A stretch of 64,000 nt of DNA from Purpureocillium takamizusanense (lineage: Eukaryota > Ascomycota > Sordariomycetes > Hypocreales > Ophiocordycipitaceae). Below, one piece after another: positions 1 to 9,684 of this stretch. Numbering within the stretch: position 1 is the stretch's first letter; the number at the start of each line of letters is the position of its first letter. Location: NCBI RefSeq assembly GCF_022605165.1, contig NC_063068.1, positions 2,418,001-2,482,000 on the forward strand, written 5' to 3'. The position numbers were made by a program, and so were the translations under genes. A model generated the notes under the pieces. The model saw nothing but the letters and a program-made list of their open reading frames with translations, was not told the DNA's origin and made no database searches.

Positions 1-224
1 GTGCCGTGTCTTTCGATGTCATTGTGCAACGCTGAGACGTCATGGCCCTCCTCGAATTCGAAGAGATAGGCACCCGGGATGAAGGCTTGCGTCAAGGGCT
101 GCGTCAAGGGCTGCGTCAAGGGCTGCGTCAAGGGCTGCGTCAATGGATCCGACGACGACGAGCCCGCGGCAAACGTGAATGCCGTCGCGACAAACGCGGC
201 AAGAGCTACCCGCCTCAACGCCAT
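1..224 (-). CDS. Subtilisin-like serine protease, N-terminal part (runs off left edge)
   Basis: The reading frame starts at the ATG at 224-222 and stays open to the window edge, so only 74 residues are visible. They show a hydrophobic signal peptide (about residues 1-21, beginning MALRRVALAAF), then a Ser/Asp stretch, then five tandem copies of a four-residue PLTQ-type unit. Next comes a segment beginning FIPGAYLFEFEEGHD. In fungal secreted subtilases that pattern opens the inhibitor-I9 propeptide, the intramolecular chaperone and inhibitor that is removed during maturation. The protease domain, with its Asp/His/Ser triad, would lie outside the window. The product is therefore likely a secreted endoprotease for extracellular protein degradation. 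The repeat between signal peptide and propeptide is unusual. The family call rests on the propeptide motif alone. Confidence 0.72.
   Translation of the reverse strand, partial: MALRRVALAAFVATAFTFAAGSSSSDPLTQPLTQPLTQPLTQPLTQAFIPGAYLFEFEEGHDVSALHNDIERHG
84..143. repeat. 12-bp tandem repeat, five copies, inside the protease N-terminus
   Basis: The unit is close to gggctgcgtcaa, with the shared core gcgtcaa at 89, 101, 113, 125 and 137. The first copy has one or two substitutions. The period of 12 keeps frame and adds four residues per copy, so copy number could vary without breaking the gene. Confidence 0.9.
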
Positions 225-280
225 GTTCAGCATGCTCGCCTTGGTCTCCTTTTCCAGACAAGGCGTCTCAAGCACTTATT

Positions 281-292
281 CCATATATTTCT
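281..292 (-). promoter_or_regulatory. Possible TATA element of the protease gene
   Basis: Read on the minus strand, this is AAATATATGG about 60 nt upstream of the protease ATG. It is an AT-rich island in GC-rich surroundings. The position suits a fungal TATA box for a short-leader secreted-protein gene. No transcription start can be seen directly. Confidence 0.35.
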
Positions 293-641
293 GGCTTCCT
301 TTCTTCGAGTCTGCCGCCTTCTTCTTATACACCAACCCATACCGACCAGCCCCTTGCCCAGGCCGTCTTGAGTAAGTCGCGACCGAGGCTCCAGAATGAC
401 ACGCAACCTCGAAACCTCGACTTCTGTTGACCTAGTACAGTCAATTCCAAGTCTTTACCAAGCTTCCTCACACGGTGATGCTGCAGCACAGGTTGTCAGC
501 ATCTGATTGCCTGACTGAGCAGGTGTCTTTGGTCGGGGTGTCCCCAACCACATGGAGCAGGGAAGCATGTGTGGAGAGGCCGCCTCTATTGGTGCCTCAA
601 TGGGGCATGCGCTGAGATGATGAAGATGAGAGATTGCCTGG

Positions 642-680
642 CACACACACACACACAACACACACACGCACACGCACACA
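642..680. repeat. CA-rich microsatellite
   Basis: An imperfect (CA)n run, broken by a few AACA and GCA units, lies in non-coding DNA. Confidence 0.85.
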
Positions 681-2087
681 ATGGGAGGAGAGTAGGGGTG
701 ATACCTAACGGGCCGACCACTCTCGTCTGGGTGCGGCTGCACCCAACTCTCAATTTTATCTGCTGTAACACCATCCAACACTGGCCACGCTCCTTTGCGG
801 GGGATGCGAGGGGATTCTAGCAGAACATTCACTTGTGCTGGGATCAACTTCCCACGTCCTGGGCGCGCGCATGATGTCCCATCTCCTCTGTTTCCTTGTT
901 CAGGAAACTTGATGGGACTGGAAAGCCGACGAGTACCCATACCGAACCCAACGGGAAGCCCCTAGAGGTGTTGGTGGCAGATCCCAGTTCAGTTCGTGAC
1001 CACGATGCTGTCGAATGAGCAGGTTCGCCGCAATCGCCCGGATAAACGCGAACCTTGACGACGGATGCTCTCAATGCCGACTGAGCCGAGAAGGATGAAT
1101 AGGGTAGGGTATGATAGCATACTATCTCGCCCCGGCTGGGGACATCAAATAGAAACTGACTTGATACCCATTAGAAGAAAAATATTCCCTCCCCCAACGA
1201 GCAGCGAGGACTATTTGGGCAACTTGCAAGCTGCCTGGTGGTACAAGTTGCGGCGAGGTGCAGGTCAGATTGTCATACCTTCCCCACGTGGAAGTGGAGG
1301 CGGTCGGCGGCTGCTCCTTCCCCACAGTGACCCCCATGTTTCTTTCTTCCATCTGACATCAGGGCCATCCAATGACAGCTGCGGTGCATCAAGTACTAAA
1401 TTGCACTCACTCCATTGCTCCTGCCAAGCCCAATACCGCACCTCAGAGACCGAGTCAGGGTGTCCGGACGTTTTACGCCCAGCGCGTGCTTCTGACTTCT
1501 TCAGTGGCTTGCCGTCAACGGCGGTGGCGGATTGACAGCCTCTCCGCACATGTACCCTTACGTAGTACCTGTGTGTCCGCCCTGTGCAATACCTGTACCC
1601 AAACTTGCCAAATTATTGAACCCAGGTACGAAGTAAGTTACTACCTTATGTAGGACCCTGGATGTGGACTCCGGAGTACATAGGTACGGTACTAAAAATA
1701 TCGTATCTACGAAACTGCAGGGCACAAGCGCACACAACATCTGTGCCTCTTGCTGTCAAGTAGTATCCTCTCCAGCGTGGGTTAGTAGTACTCTGTAGCG
1801 CAGCCGAGGATCCAGCAGGCTCCGACAACGAAACCACGTACCTCGTACAATAGTGCATACCCGCCGCCCCTTTCCATTTACAGCAAATGCAGGTCGCCCA
1901 ACGCAGCGCTCCATCCTCGACTCCATCCTCACCCCAGCTCCAGCTCCAGCTCCAGCTTCAGCTCCACTCCCGAGTCCGGAACCTCTCGGCTCCTCAGCGC
2001 GCGCGCCTCGAGCAATTCCTCGCCGCCGGCCGACCGAGACCCGCGTTGACGCGCCTCACATGCCTCATCGAATCCTCCTAGTAGAGC

Positions 2088-4252
2088 ATGCCTCCCTCGG
2101 GGCACGAGCGAAATGAGCCTCCTCAGGCGGTCGAAAAGGTCTCCTCCAACGCCGCGCGCAGGGTGAACCGCTCATGCGTCGAATGCACCCGCCGCAAGGT
2201 CAAGTGTGACGGCCGCCAGCCATGCGGGAGCTGCCTCTACTACAGGGTCCCCGATGCCTGCGAGTACCGCCAGCGCTCGCGCAGAAACGCCGTCAGCAGA
2301 AGGTACGGCACGCCTCGCGCCCCCTGGACGGACTGGACATGCTCGGACGGCCCGGGGCCAGCTGACCCTGACTTCCCCCAAGCACCTTTGACAAGGCCTC
2401 GGAGCAGCTGCGTTCCCAGACGCGCGTCCTCGACACTCTATTCCCAGGCGTCGATGTCGAGAGACTCGCCAACAAGAGCCAGAACGAGCTCATGGGCTTG
2501 CTGCGGCTCGGGGAGTTGCGCCACACCCAGCATCATGAGCCCGACTCTTCCCTGCCCGAGCCAACGCCCCTTCGAGATGAAATCATTGGCCTTCCTGGCA
2601 GTTCGGGCGCCGAAGACTCGGCTCCGATGTCTGAAAACGGCGAGCCTACCGACGAGCGCAAGTGGGACGAGTCCCTCGACCAACCAACTACGGTTGCCAG
2701 CGACGACATCAACGCCATCGGCCTCGCTACCGATGAGCACACGCGCTCGTATCTCGGCGTCACCTCCATGAGCGCTGTCCTCAGGGCCATATTTCGCCTC
2801 TGCCCCGCTGCAAAGGAACACACGGCGCAATGCGCACGCGCCCTCGTTGCCACTCCCGCGCCCGTTCCGGCGCCCCAGCCAGTCCTCGGCCGGGACCCGG
2901 CGCTGAGCATACTGAGGGAGCAACGCTGCATCGACTTTTACTTCGAATATATCCACCAAATCACGCCGCTTTTGGATGAGAACGACTTCCGCTCTCAGCA
3001 TGCCTCGGGTTCGCGCCAGGACGGCTCCTGGATGGGCCTCCTCAACATGGTCTGCGCCCTGGGCTCTATAGCGTCTGGTAATGAGGGCCTCCATGAGCAG
3101 TACTATCTCCAGGCCCGGTCCTTCACGGGGCTTGACAGCCTTGGGTCTGGCAACATGGACAGTCTGCAGGCCCTCTGCCTCCTGGGAGGGTACTACCTGC
3201 ATTATCGCAACTCGCCAAACATGGCCTACAGCATTCTCGGTGCGGCGCATCGAGTTGCCATTGCATTGGGCCTGCACCGAGAGCCGAGGCGGGCGCCCAA
3301 CATGGCGACTGTGGAGGACGTCGAGGAGCACCGACGCCGCGCTGAGACGCAACGAAGAACATGGTGGAGCTTGTATTGCCTCGACACATGGGCGTGCATG
3401 ACTCAAGGACGCCCGACCTGCGGCCGTCTGGACAGAACTACCATGGACACCTGCCTCCCTTCCAGCCTCGGCCCCGACGACCATGCCGCCATATTGCTCC
3501 AGGCTAACACCAGGCTCTGTCTGATATGTGAACGCCTCCAGCAGAGGTTTGCCCAGTTTGGTCGGCCCTCGAATCAGGACATTCTCGCTCTCGATGCGCA
3601 GCTCCGCGACTGGTTCGATGGTCTCCCAGAGAATCTCAAGCATGCAGAGGGCTCGCCTCCGCAGTATCAGTTCGCGAGGGAGCTGATGAAGACGAGATAC
3701 TACAATGCCCGCATTGTCCTTGCTCGGTCCCTGACTCTTTACCTTGCGCACGACTGCAGGAAGAAGCTTGGGGAGCTCATGCCCGAGCAAAGACACATGC
3801 TCAACATGTGCTGCCAAGTGGCGATGGAGGCGATTGACTCGACGGCCCGCTACTGGATGCCGAACCGTATCCAAGTATGGAACATGGGCTGGTATCTTTT
3901 CCAGGCCTGCTCGGTGCCACTGCTTTGCATTGCCATCGAGAAGAACATGCAGCAGTCTTCTTCCCTGCCTCCAAACGAAAAAGTCGCCTCCTGGCAGTCC
4001 GGCCTGGCCAAGGCATTGGAGACGTTCACCGAGATGCGCCCGTGGATGCGTGCGTCTGACCGCTCGCCAGATATCGTCTCCGCAATCTACGAGGCAGTCA
4101 TCGCCACAGAAGCGGATGGCACTATGCGTACTCCTTCGGCCACAGATGGGAGCATCGACATGTTTGGCTGGTGCGACGAGCAGCTGACAGACATGGATTG
4201 GGGCGTCTTCCTTGGCGACGAGAGCCTCACCCGCGGCATGTTCCCCATGTGA
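2088..4252 (+). CDS. Zn2Cys6 transcription factor with fungal_trans (XlnR-type) domain
   Basis: Two exons: 2088-2302 and 2383-4252, giving 694 residues. The intron has a GTACGG donor, a CTGAC branch point at 2362 and an AG at 2381-2382. The splice joins AG to C (Ser) and keeps frame. Near the N-terminus (about residues 30-57) the binuclear cluster is Cys-x2-Cys-x6-Cys-x5-Cys-x2-Cys-x8-Cys, with the usual RRKVKC core. The middle region (about residues 270-450) has the fungal_trans signature: FYFEYIHQITPLLDE, then LQALCLLGGYYLH, then RRTWWSLYCLDTW. The product is a nuclear, DNA-binding regulator of unknown target. The antisense strand carries a long open frame, a by-product of codon bias. No biosynthetic genes adjoin it, so a local pathway role is not indicated. 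Confidence 0.93.
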
Positions 4253-4921
4253 TCGCCATGCCGCCAAGCATGAGAGACGAATTGCCATAGAGCACGAAGC
4301 ACAAAGACAATACCAGCTGCTCAAGCCCGCAGCGGACGAGGTCGCATGACTGCCCGGGCCCTTGCTGCAAGTGAGACCGGGTAAAGTGACGTTCTCCCTA
4401 TCTCCCCAGGTGCCAATACTACGCTTCCGCAGGCAGTGTTTCGATCATAACACGAATTCGTCAGCGGCTCAGCGAGACTCAAGCAAGATATTGCGCAGAA
4501 TTTGGTTGCGGACTGCCTGCACGAGACGCCATCGACAAAAAGCACAAGAAAGATGTATAACATTCAACAGCTCGAGAGCTTCGACGGGTATGAGCCATAA
4601 GCGATCCGTAAAGCGGTCGTTCTCTATCTATGCCGGCTCGCTCGATCACCTTGACCCAACCATTGCGGCTCCCAGGTTGCCGGCTATTCTTCTTCGCTTT
4701 GTATGACATATTCACAGCAGCACATCTCTATACCTGACTCCAGAACCGGGATTGCCCTGTTGGTATTTCCAAGTCAAAAGACACATGATATGGTCGGGTA
4801 TCGTCTCGTCTTCACATGAGAATCCTCCATGAGACATTGATCAAAGATTTATCGTTAAGGGCAAAAAGGCCATCCAAATGGCCACTCCCTCTACCCAATT
4901 ATACACAGCGTATGCTCGCCA
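4253..4921. other. Convergent intergenic region
   Basis: This lies between the 3' ends of the Zn2Cys6 regulator (+) and the membrane protein (-). It is moderately AT-richer than its surroundings, consistent with two 3' UTRs. No gene is seen. Confidence 0.6.
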
Positions 4922-5503
4922 TCAGTACTGCCGCCCCCTGGACCTCGACACCCTGTCTCTGCCGCGTGCCACGTACACGGGCTGCGTCCTGGACGTCTCG
5001 CGCACGACGACGGGCGGGGGCGTGGACATGGTGGAGGACAGCGAGGAGCGGCGGCGGCTGTGGTGACGGTGGTGGTGACTGCTGTGGCGCGGGCGACTGT
5101 GGTGGTAGCCATGGTGGTGGTGATGGTGCGAGGAGCGCTTGGGGTCGACGTCGTGATACCAGGCCTCGCGGTCCTCGCCCGGCGGGGCGCCTATGTTGAA
5201 GCACGAGCGGTAGATCCATACGAGGAGGAGGAAGCCGGCGATGGAGCCGATGACGATGCCCGCAATGGCGCCGCCGCTCAGAGTCGTGGCCGAGCCTCCA
5301 CCGTTGTCACCGCTGTCGCCCCCGGAAACGACGGTGACGGTCGCCGTCGGGGCGGACTGCCGCGCGCGGAGCAGCTGGTAGTGGCTGTCATCGTCGGTGG
5401 CGGAGACGGGCAATGTCGGCGTCGGCGTGGTGGAAAGCAGAAGCTCATCGACCATGTCGTGCGCGGCCGTGGCGCCACCGCGCGCTTGTACGGCGGGAGC
5501 CAT
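4922..5503 (-). CDS. Single-pass membrane protein with His/Arg-rich cytoplasmic tail
   Basis: This is a single exon of 193 residues from the ATG at 5503. A second ATG at 5455 would give 177 residues and is equally plausible. The frame stays open further upstream to a TTG, but that has no Met. Layout: a Ser/Thr/Pro- and Gly-rich N-terminal part, one transmembrane helix in a GGAIAGIVIGSIAG-type Gly/Ala context (the style of Mid2/WSC-like fungal surface proteins), a Cys-containing juxtamembrane stretch, then a tail with six consecutive His, further His/Ser/Arg clusters and a C-terminus ending SRSRGRQY. There is no clear signal peptide, so topology would rely on the helix as a signal anchor. I recall similar uncharacterised proteins in Sordariomycetes; no function is assigned. 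The His runs could bind metal, but that is speculation. Confidence 0.75.
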   Translation of the reverse strand: MAPAVQARGGATAAHDMVDELLLSTTPTPTLPVSATDDDSHYQLLRARQSAPTATVTVVSGGDSGDNGGGSATTLSGGAIAGIVIGSIAGFLLLVWIYRSCFNIGAPPGEDREAWYHDVDPKRSSHHHHHHGYHHSRPRHSSHHHRHHSRRRSSLSSTMSTPPPVVVRETSRTQPVYVARGRDRVSRSRGRQY

Positions 5504-6823
5504 TGGCAGTGATGACACCGCCTGGACGGTTTTGCAAACTGGCGAGTTCTGCGGTGCAAAGATGTGACTTTGTTGGAACAAGGCGGGAAGGAGGCGAGAT
5601 TATGGGAGACAGAGCAAAACCATCTAACACAAGCGTGGTTCAGCCCCAACAGGCGCAGAAGCGAGCATATACTCTTGCCGAGCCCCATCCCCCATGATAG
5701 CGGACGAGCACTCAACACCATCGATGTTACGTCAATGGGACATCACAACCCCATCATGGCCCTCCGTTGCATGCACAGCGACATCATGGACTGGGTCCCA
5801 GCACCAGGCAAAAGCCATGCAGGGATGATTGCAAGTAGTAACGTAGTCCAATTGACCAGCCCCCCCTTTCCAATACGCCATTTCATGTCGTGAGGCTGCT
5901 GAAGGGAAATGACCCAACGTGCATGAACAACGTGCTAACGAGTCATAGCGCTGCATCGGTAGCGGCAAGACTTTGGGGGCATCGAGAAGCAGGGCTTGTC
6001 GGAGAGACGATTTTTCCCGATCGGGGGTTTTGGTCGGGCAGGGGGGGTGCGCCGGTGGTCAAGTCAAGTTTACTACCACTACTACCGCTACTAGCTGGCG
6101 AGCGAGGAACAAAGACTCCGGCGGGACGGGCTGACCCAAGCCAGTCAACGCCCCGGCCATCGCAGCAGGCAGGCACAGCGTTGCCGACGCAGACGGTGAT
6201 GGCGGCGTAATAAAAGCTATGTAGACGAGTGACGGTCAGTAAGTAGGACGGTGTAGTTACCTCGCTGCTGGAATCCCATCGATCTGTCGATGGGATGGCC
6301 CTACAAAATTGAAATTACTACCGTCTTTGTCTTTGGGAATGCGCACGCCGTGCGTGCCGTAAAGAGTGCATACAAGCTTTTCACTCATGGACAAGCAGTC
6401 GTATCGATCCATGGATGATCCTAGCTCGTGACGGGGGTCCGATCCAACGAGTCCGTATCAGCGCCTTCCTCCCAGCCTCCCCCTCCTCCTTCATCCACCT
6501 CATCTGCCTGTCCGGCGGCATGGGTACCTGCCTGTGTATCTACTTTTCGTGCCAAGTATCCACGAACATGATGCAGGTTGAGCGGGTGGGCGAAGTTGCT
6601 GGAAGAGGGGGAAAGGGGGGGGGGCTCGTGTGGAATAGTAAAGAAGCACCTATGTGAGCCACAACAGACGACGGCTAATCAACGATGCTACAGGTAGGGG
6701 GCTCTTCACGGGCAGCCAAACCAAAGTTGCAGAGTGCCGTCCCACGGTTAGGACTGTATCAATCGATACCCCTAGACGGTGATTTTTGTGTGATTTGCTA
6801 CTCAAACATCTATTCACATCTAT
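5504..6823. other. Intergenic region upstream of the membrane protein and downstream of Dus1
   Basis: This should contain the promoter of the 4922-5503 gene and the 3' UTR of the Dus1 gene, both on the minus strand. No supported gene is seen. An AT-richer stretch near 6770-6840 may hold the Dus1 3' end signals. Confidence 0.55.
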
Positions 6824-8666
6824 TCATCCCGCGACGAGCTCGTCTCGTGATGCGAGCTCCTCCTTCCTCCCCTCCGCCTCTGCCTCTGTCTCGACTTGCT
6901 GGGCCGTGGCTCCGTTTTCATGGGTAGTGGTGGTGTTGGTGGCGGCGGCGGCGGCTGCTGCCTCTGCCTTGTGCGGCGCGCCCTCCTTGCCGTCGTCGTC
7001 GCCGCCCTTCTGGGAACCCAGGTCTCTGGAGGAGGCGCCGGCGGCGACAGCGGCTTTGTTCTTCTTGCTCAGCGTTATCGCCCCCTTGGCCAGCGCCTCG
7101 CTCGGCAGTGGCCGCACGATGGGCTGCGCGACCCACCACGGCCGCTTGCACCGCCTTATCGTGCCCCGGGAGCTCTCCGCCTCCGGCACCGTGTCTGCCT
7201 TCTGGCTCTCGGTCTCGTCGCCTGCCCCGGCGCCGTTGGACTCGGTCGCAGCGGCCGGCGTCGAATCTTCCAGCGCGCGCAGCTCCGCTTCGAAACTCTC
7301 CCCGCCGGTGCGCTCGTATTCGAGAAGGCCCTCGGCGACTCTGCGTTCCACGGCTTCGAGGACCCGCTCGTAGCCGTCGATGCCGTCCTTGCGCCCGCGC
7401 GCGAGCATGTCGCGCACGTCCGTGTGCCGCGTGACAAAGTGCCGGAGCAGGTGGAACAGATGTGGCTGCATGGCCGACAGGTTGGGATTGGCCTCCTCCT
7501 TGCGCGGCGGGCCGTCTTTCTTGCGCCGCTTGCGGGCCGGCTCGTCGCCCTCACCCTCGGCGTCGTCCGCCGCAAGCCAGGCCGTGTCGTCCCCGGGCAT
7601 GAAGAGCGGCCGCCGCTGGGGCGGCTCCTCACCGAGCGCATACCTGTGGATGATGTCGAGGTATCGCCTCGTCATGCCGTCGACCCGCCAGCCTCCCTTG
7701 CCGTCCTTGCCACGCCAGTACTCGCGTCCCTCCTCGCCCGGGGGCGGTGGCTTGGCGAAGATGGCCGGGTCGCTCAGGTTGCCCTCTGCACTCATGACTC
7801 CGTCGACGCCCGTCGCCTCGAGGCACTTCTCGACGTCGCCCTCCTGCAGAATGTTGCCGTTGGCAAACATGACCGTCTCGGGTGGCAGGCTGTCCCTGAG
7901 CCACTTAAGCGTCTCCCAGTCCGCCAGGCCCGTCAGGTGCCCCTTTTGCTCGCGCCTCCGGCCGTGCACCGTCAGGATGGAAGCGCCGGCCTTGAGGACG
8001 TTCTGCGCGTACGCCAGCGTCTTTTCCCTCGTCTCCAGTATTCTTATCTTGGCCGTGACGGGAATAGACAGTTCCCTGTGAAGCTTGTTGATGAGACGAA
8101 AAATAAGGTCCTGGTCCTCCTGGAGAAAGGCGCCGTAATGGCCCTTTCTCGCGATGCCTTGTGGGCATCCTAGATTGAGGTCGACGGCGTCACAGTACGG
8201 GGCGACGTGACGGGCCGCGGCGAGGAGCGCATCGGGGTCGTTGGCGCAAAACTGCACGAAGAGCGGTCGGTCCATGGAAGCGTTTCCGTCAAGCCATGGC
8301 TCTGAGGCATCGGGCCGGACAGCCTGGAAATGGCCCCGGCGATATTTTTCCTCCTGAGAGAAGAGCCGGGCGTGTAGCATCGGGGTATACGCGAGAAGTT
8401 TGGACTGTTCGGAATCGGCCATGTACGATCGTGTGAGCATGCGCCAGGCCTAACAAACGTCACACACAGTCAGTCCAGGTCTCGTTCACTTATGCCGACG
8501 ACGGTTGGCGTTGGCGCGAGACTCGTCGTTTGACAAGGCGACATACAAACTCGGACTGGTCCACCATAGGGGCCACAATGTACTTGGGGCTTCCAATGCT
8601 CTCATAAAACGCCCTTCCATGTAGCTTGCCAGGCTTTGCCGCCTCTCGCGCTTCTGATGCCGTCAT
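6824..8666 (-). CDS. DUS1: tRNA-dihydrouridine synthase, Dus1 family
   Basis: Two exons: 8547-8666 and 6824-8449, giving 581 residues. The intron has a GTATGT donor and a TTAG acceptor. Removing it fuses MVDQSEF to AWRMLTRSY, restoring a core motif that the Dus family shares. The enzyme is FMN-dependent and reduces uridine in the D-loop of tRNAs (positions 16/17 in yeast Dus1). Visible landmarks are the N-terminal FMN-site motif APMVDQSE (about residues 32-39), LAYTPMLHA, the catalytic Cys135 in NLGCPQ, the TVHGR motif and the ANGNI motif of the TIM barrel. The C-terminal third is low in complexity, Ala/Glu-rich and basic, longer than in yeast. A Met 31 codons upstream would add a basic leader, but the shorter start fits the family better. 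Confidence 0.94.
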
Positions 8667-9684
8667 GGTCGTATACCGTTTGTGACAGACGAGCCAGCGC
8701 GTCGAGATCAGGGGGCGTCCAAGCACGGAGAGGCGGGCAGTCCAGCTCCGTCGCATCAATTAAGCCAGGTTTGGCACAAGGCCGCCGCTGCACCCGTGTG
8801 ACGTTGTGCAGTTGGATTCGGTTGTCGCGAAGGGGCTGACTTGCGGGCAGAGACTCGAAGGCGGCACCGATGATGGAGGAGAGGAAGGAAAAAAAGTCGG
8901 TGATGCTCCCGCGCATTAGGGGTGCCAAATGTGGGGCCGAATCTGAGGTTGCGCGTGGCGGCGACGGCCGCATCGACAGAAAAAGTGGCTCACCACTCCC
9001 CTCACTCATACCATGGGGTTATACAACCACCTACTTCACGACACGCCGCCTTTTTCACAGCCGCGCGCGTTCCCAGACACCAGGCAAGGCACGGCGAGAC
9101 ACAGTCAGGGGTCACTCACATAGAGCCTCGCACAATCTTGTCTCCAAAGGGCCCGAATAATATGCATTCCACGCTACAGCCGCCCATCGCACACACACGC
9201 TGATACCCCATCCTCGGCCGCCCGTCGCTGGAACAACGCTATATGTCCTCTTGTACCGGCTCCCGTCCATCAACATCGCCTCGCGTCGGCCTGCCTTCTG
9301 CTCACGGCGCTGCCCCCGGCTATCGCCTGCGTTGCACACACGTGCAACCGGCAGATGCGTTGCCGTCGAACCCCAGCGTCGAACCATCTGCTCTCTATCG
9401 TCCAGCCTCGCTTCGATGCTTCGCCTGCTCTCCCTCGTCCCCCCCGTGTGCTATACCCGTGCTTCTGGCCGCAATATTAAGGAGATGTGTATGACTCTTG
9501 GGCTAAATCCCCGCATGACATGTCGAACAGGCAAACTGACCAACGCCATCGACACCTTACTATGCTGTCCCTGAACGCCGCGAATGGTAGGTAAATGACG
9601 AGCAATACATGGCTCTCGCGTCTACAACACCTCATCGTTGCAGATTAATGTCCCGACAACGCCTCGTCTGTCGCCTAGAATGGC
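8667..9684. other. Intergenic region, Dus1 promoter and 3' side of the Bni4-like gene
   Basis: No gene is supported. The minus-strand frame reaching 9009 overlaps the Dus1 5' exon out of frame and is a shadow. The part near 9480-9684 is AT-richer and likely carries the 3' UTR of the Bni4-like gene. Confidence 0.55.

Larger units (their letters stand above)
225..2087. other. Intergenic region between divergent protease and Zn2Cys6 regulator
   Basis: No convincing gene is seen. The region holds the protease promoter, a CA-rich microsatellite (about 642-680), and a C/T-rich stretch with cagctc repeats just upstream of 2088 that probably belongs to the 5' leader of the regulator. The longest open frame (1065-1535, +) has no recognisable domain and looks like chance in GC-rich DNA. 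Confidence 0.6.

Noticed and set aside
84..143. Short tandem repeat considered as a CRISPR-like array
   Set aside because: Units are 12 bp with no spacers, lie in a eukaryotic coding sequence and keep reading frame.
1065..1535. 156-codon plus-strand frame in the first intergenic region
   Set aside because: No motif, no homolog recognised, and stop-free frames overlap it on the other strand.
2438..4324. A 628-codon open frame on the minus strand opposite the first Zn2Cys6 regulator
   Set aside because: The sense strand encodes an unmistakable Zn2Cys6/fungal_trans protein. The antisense frame has no domain and arises from biased third codon positions.
6896..8173. A 425-codon plus-strand frame opposite Dus1
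   Set aside because: It is the antisense shadow of a clear Dus family protein; its translation has no recognisable motif.
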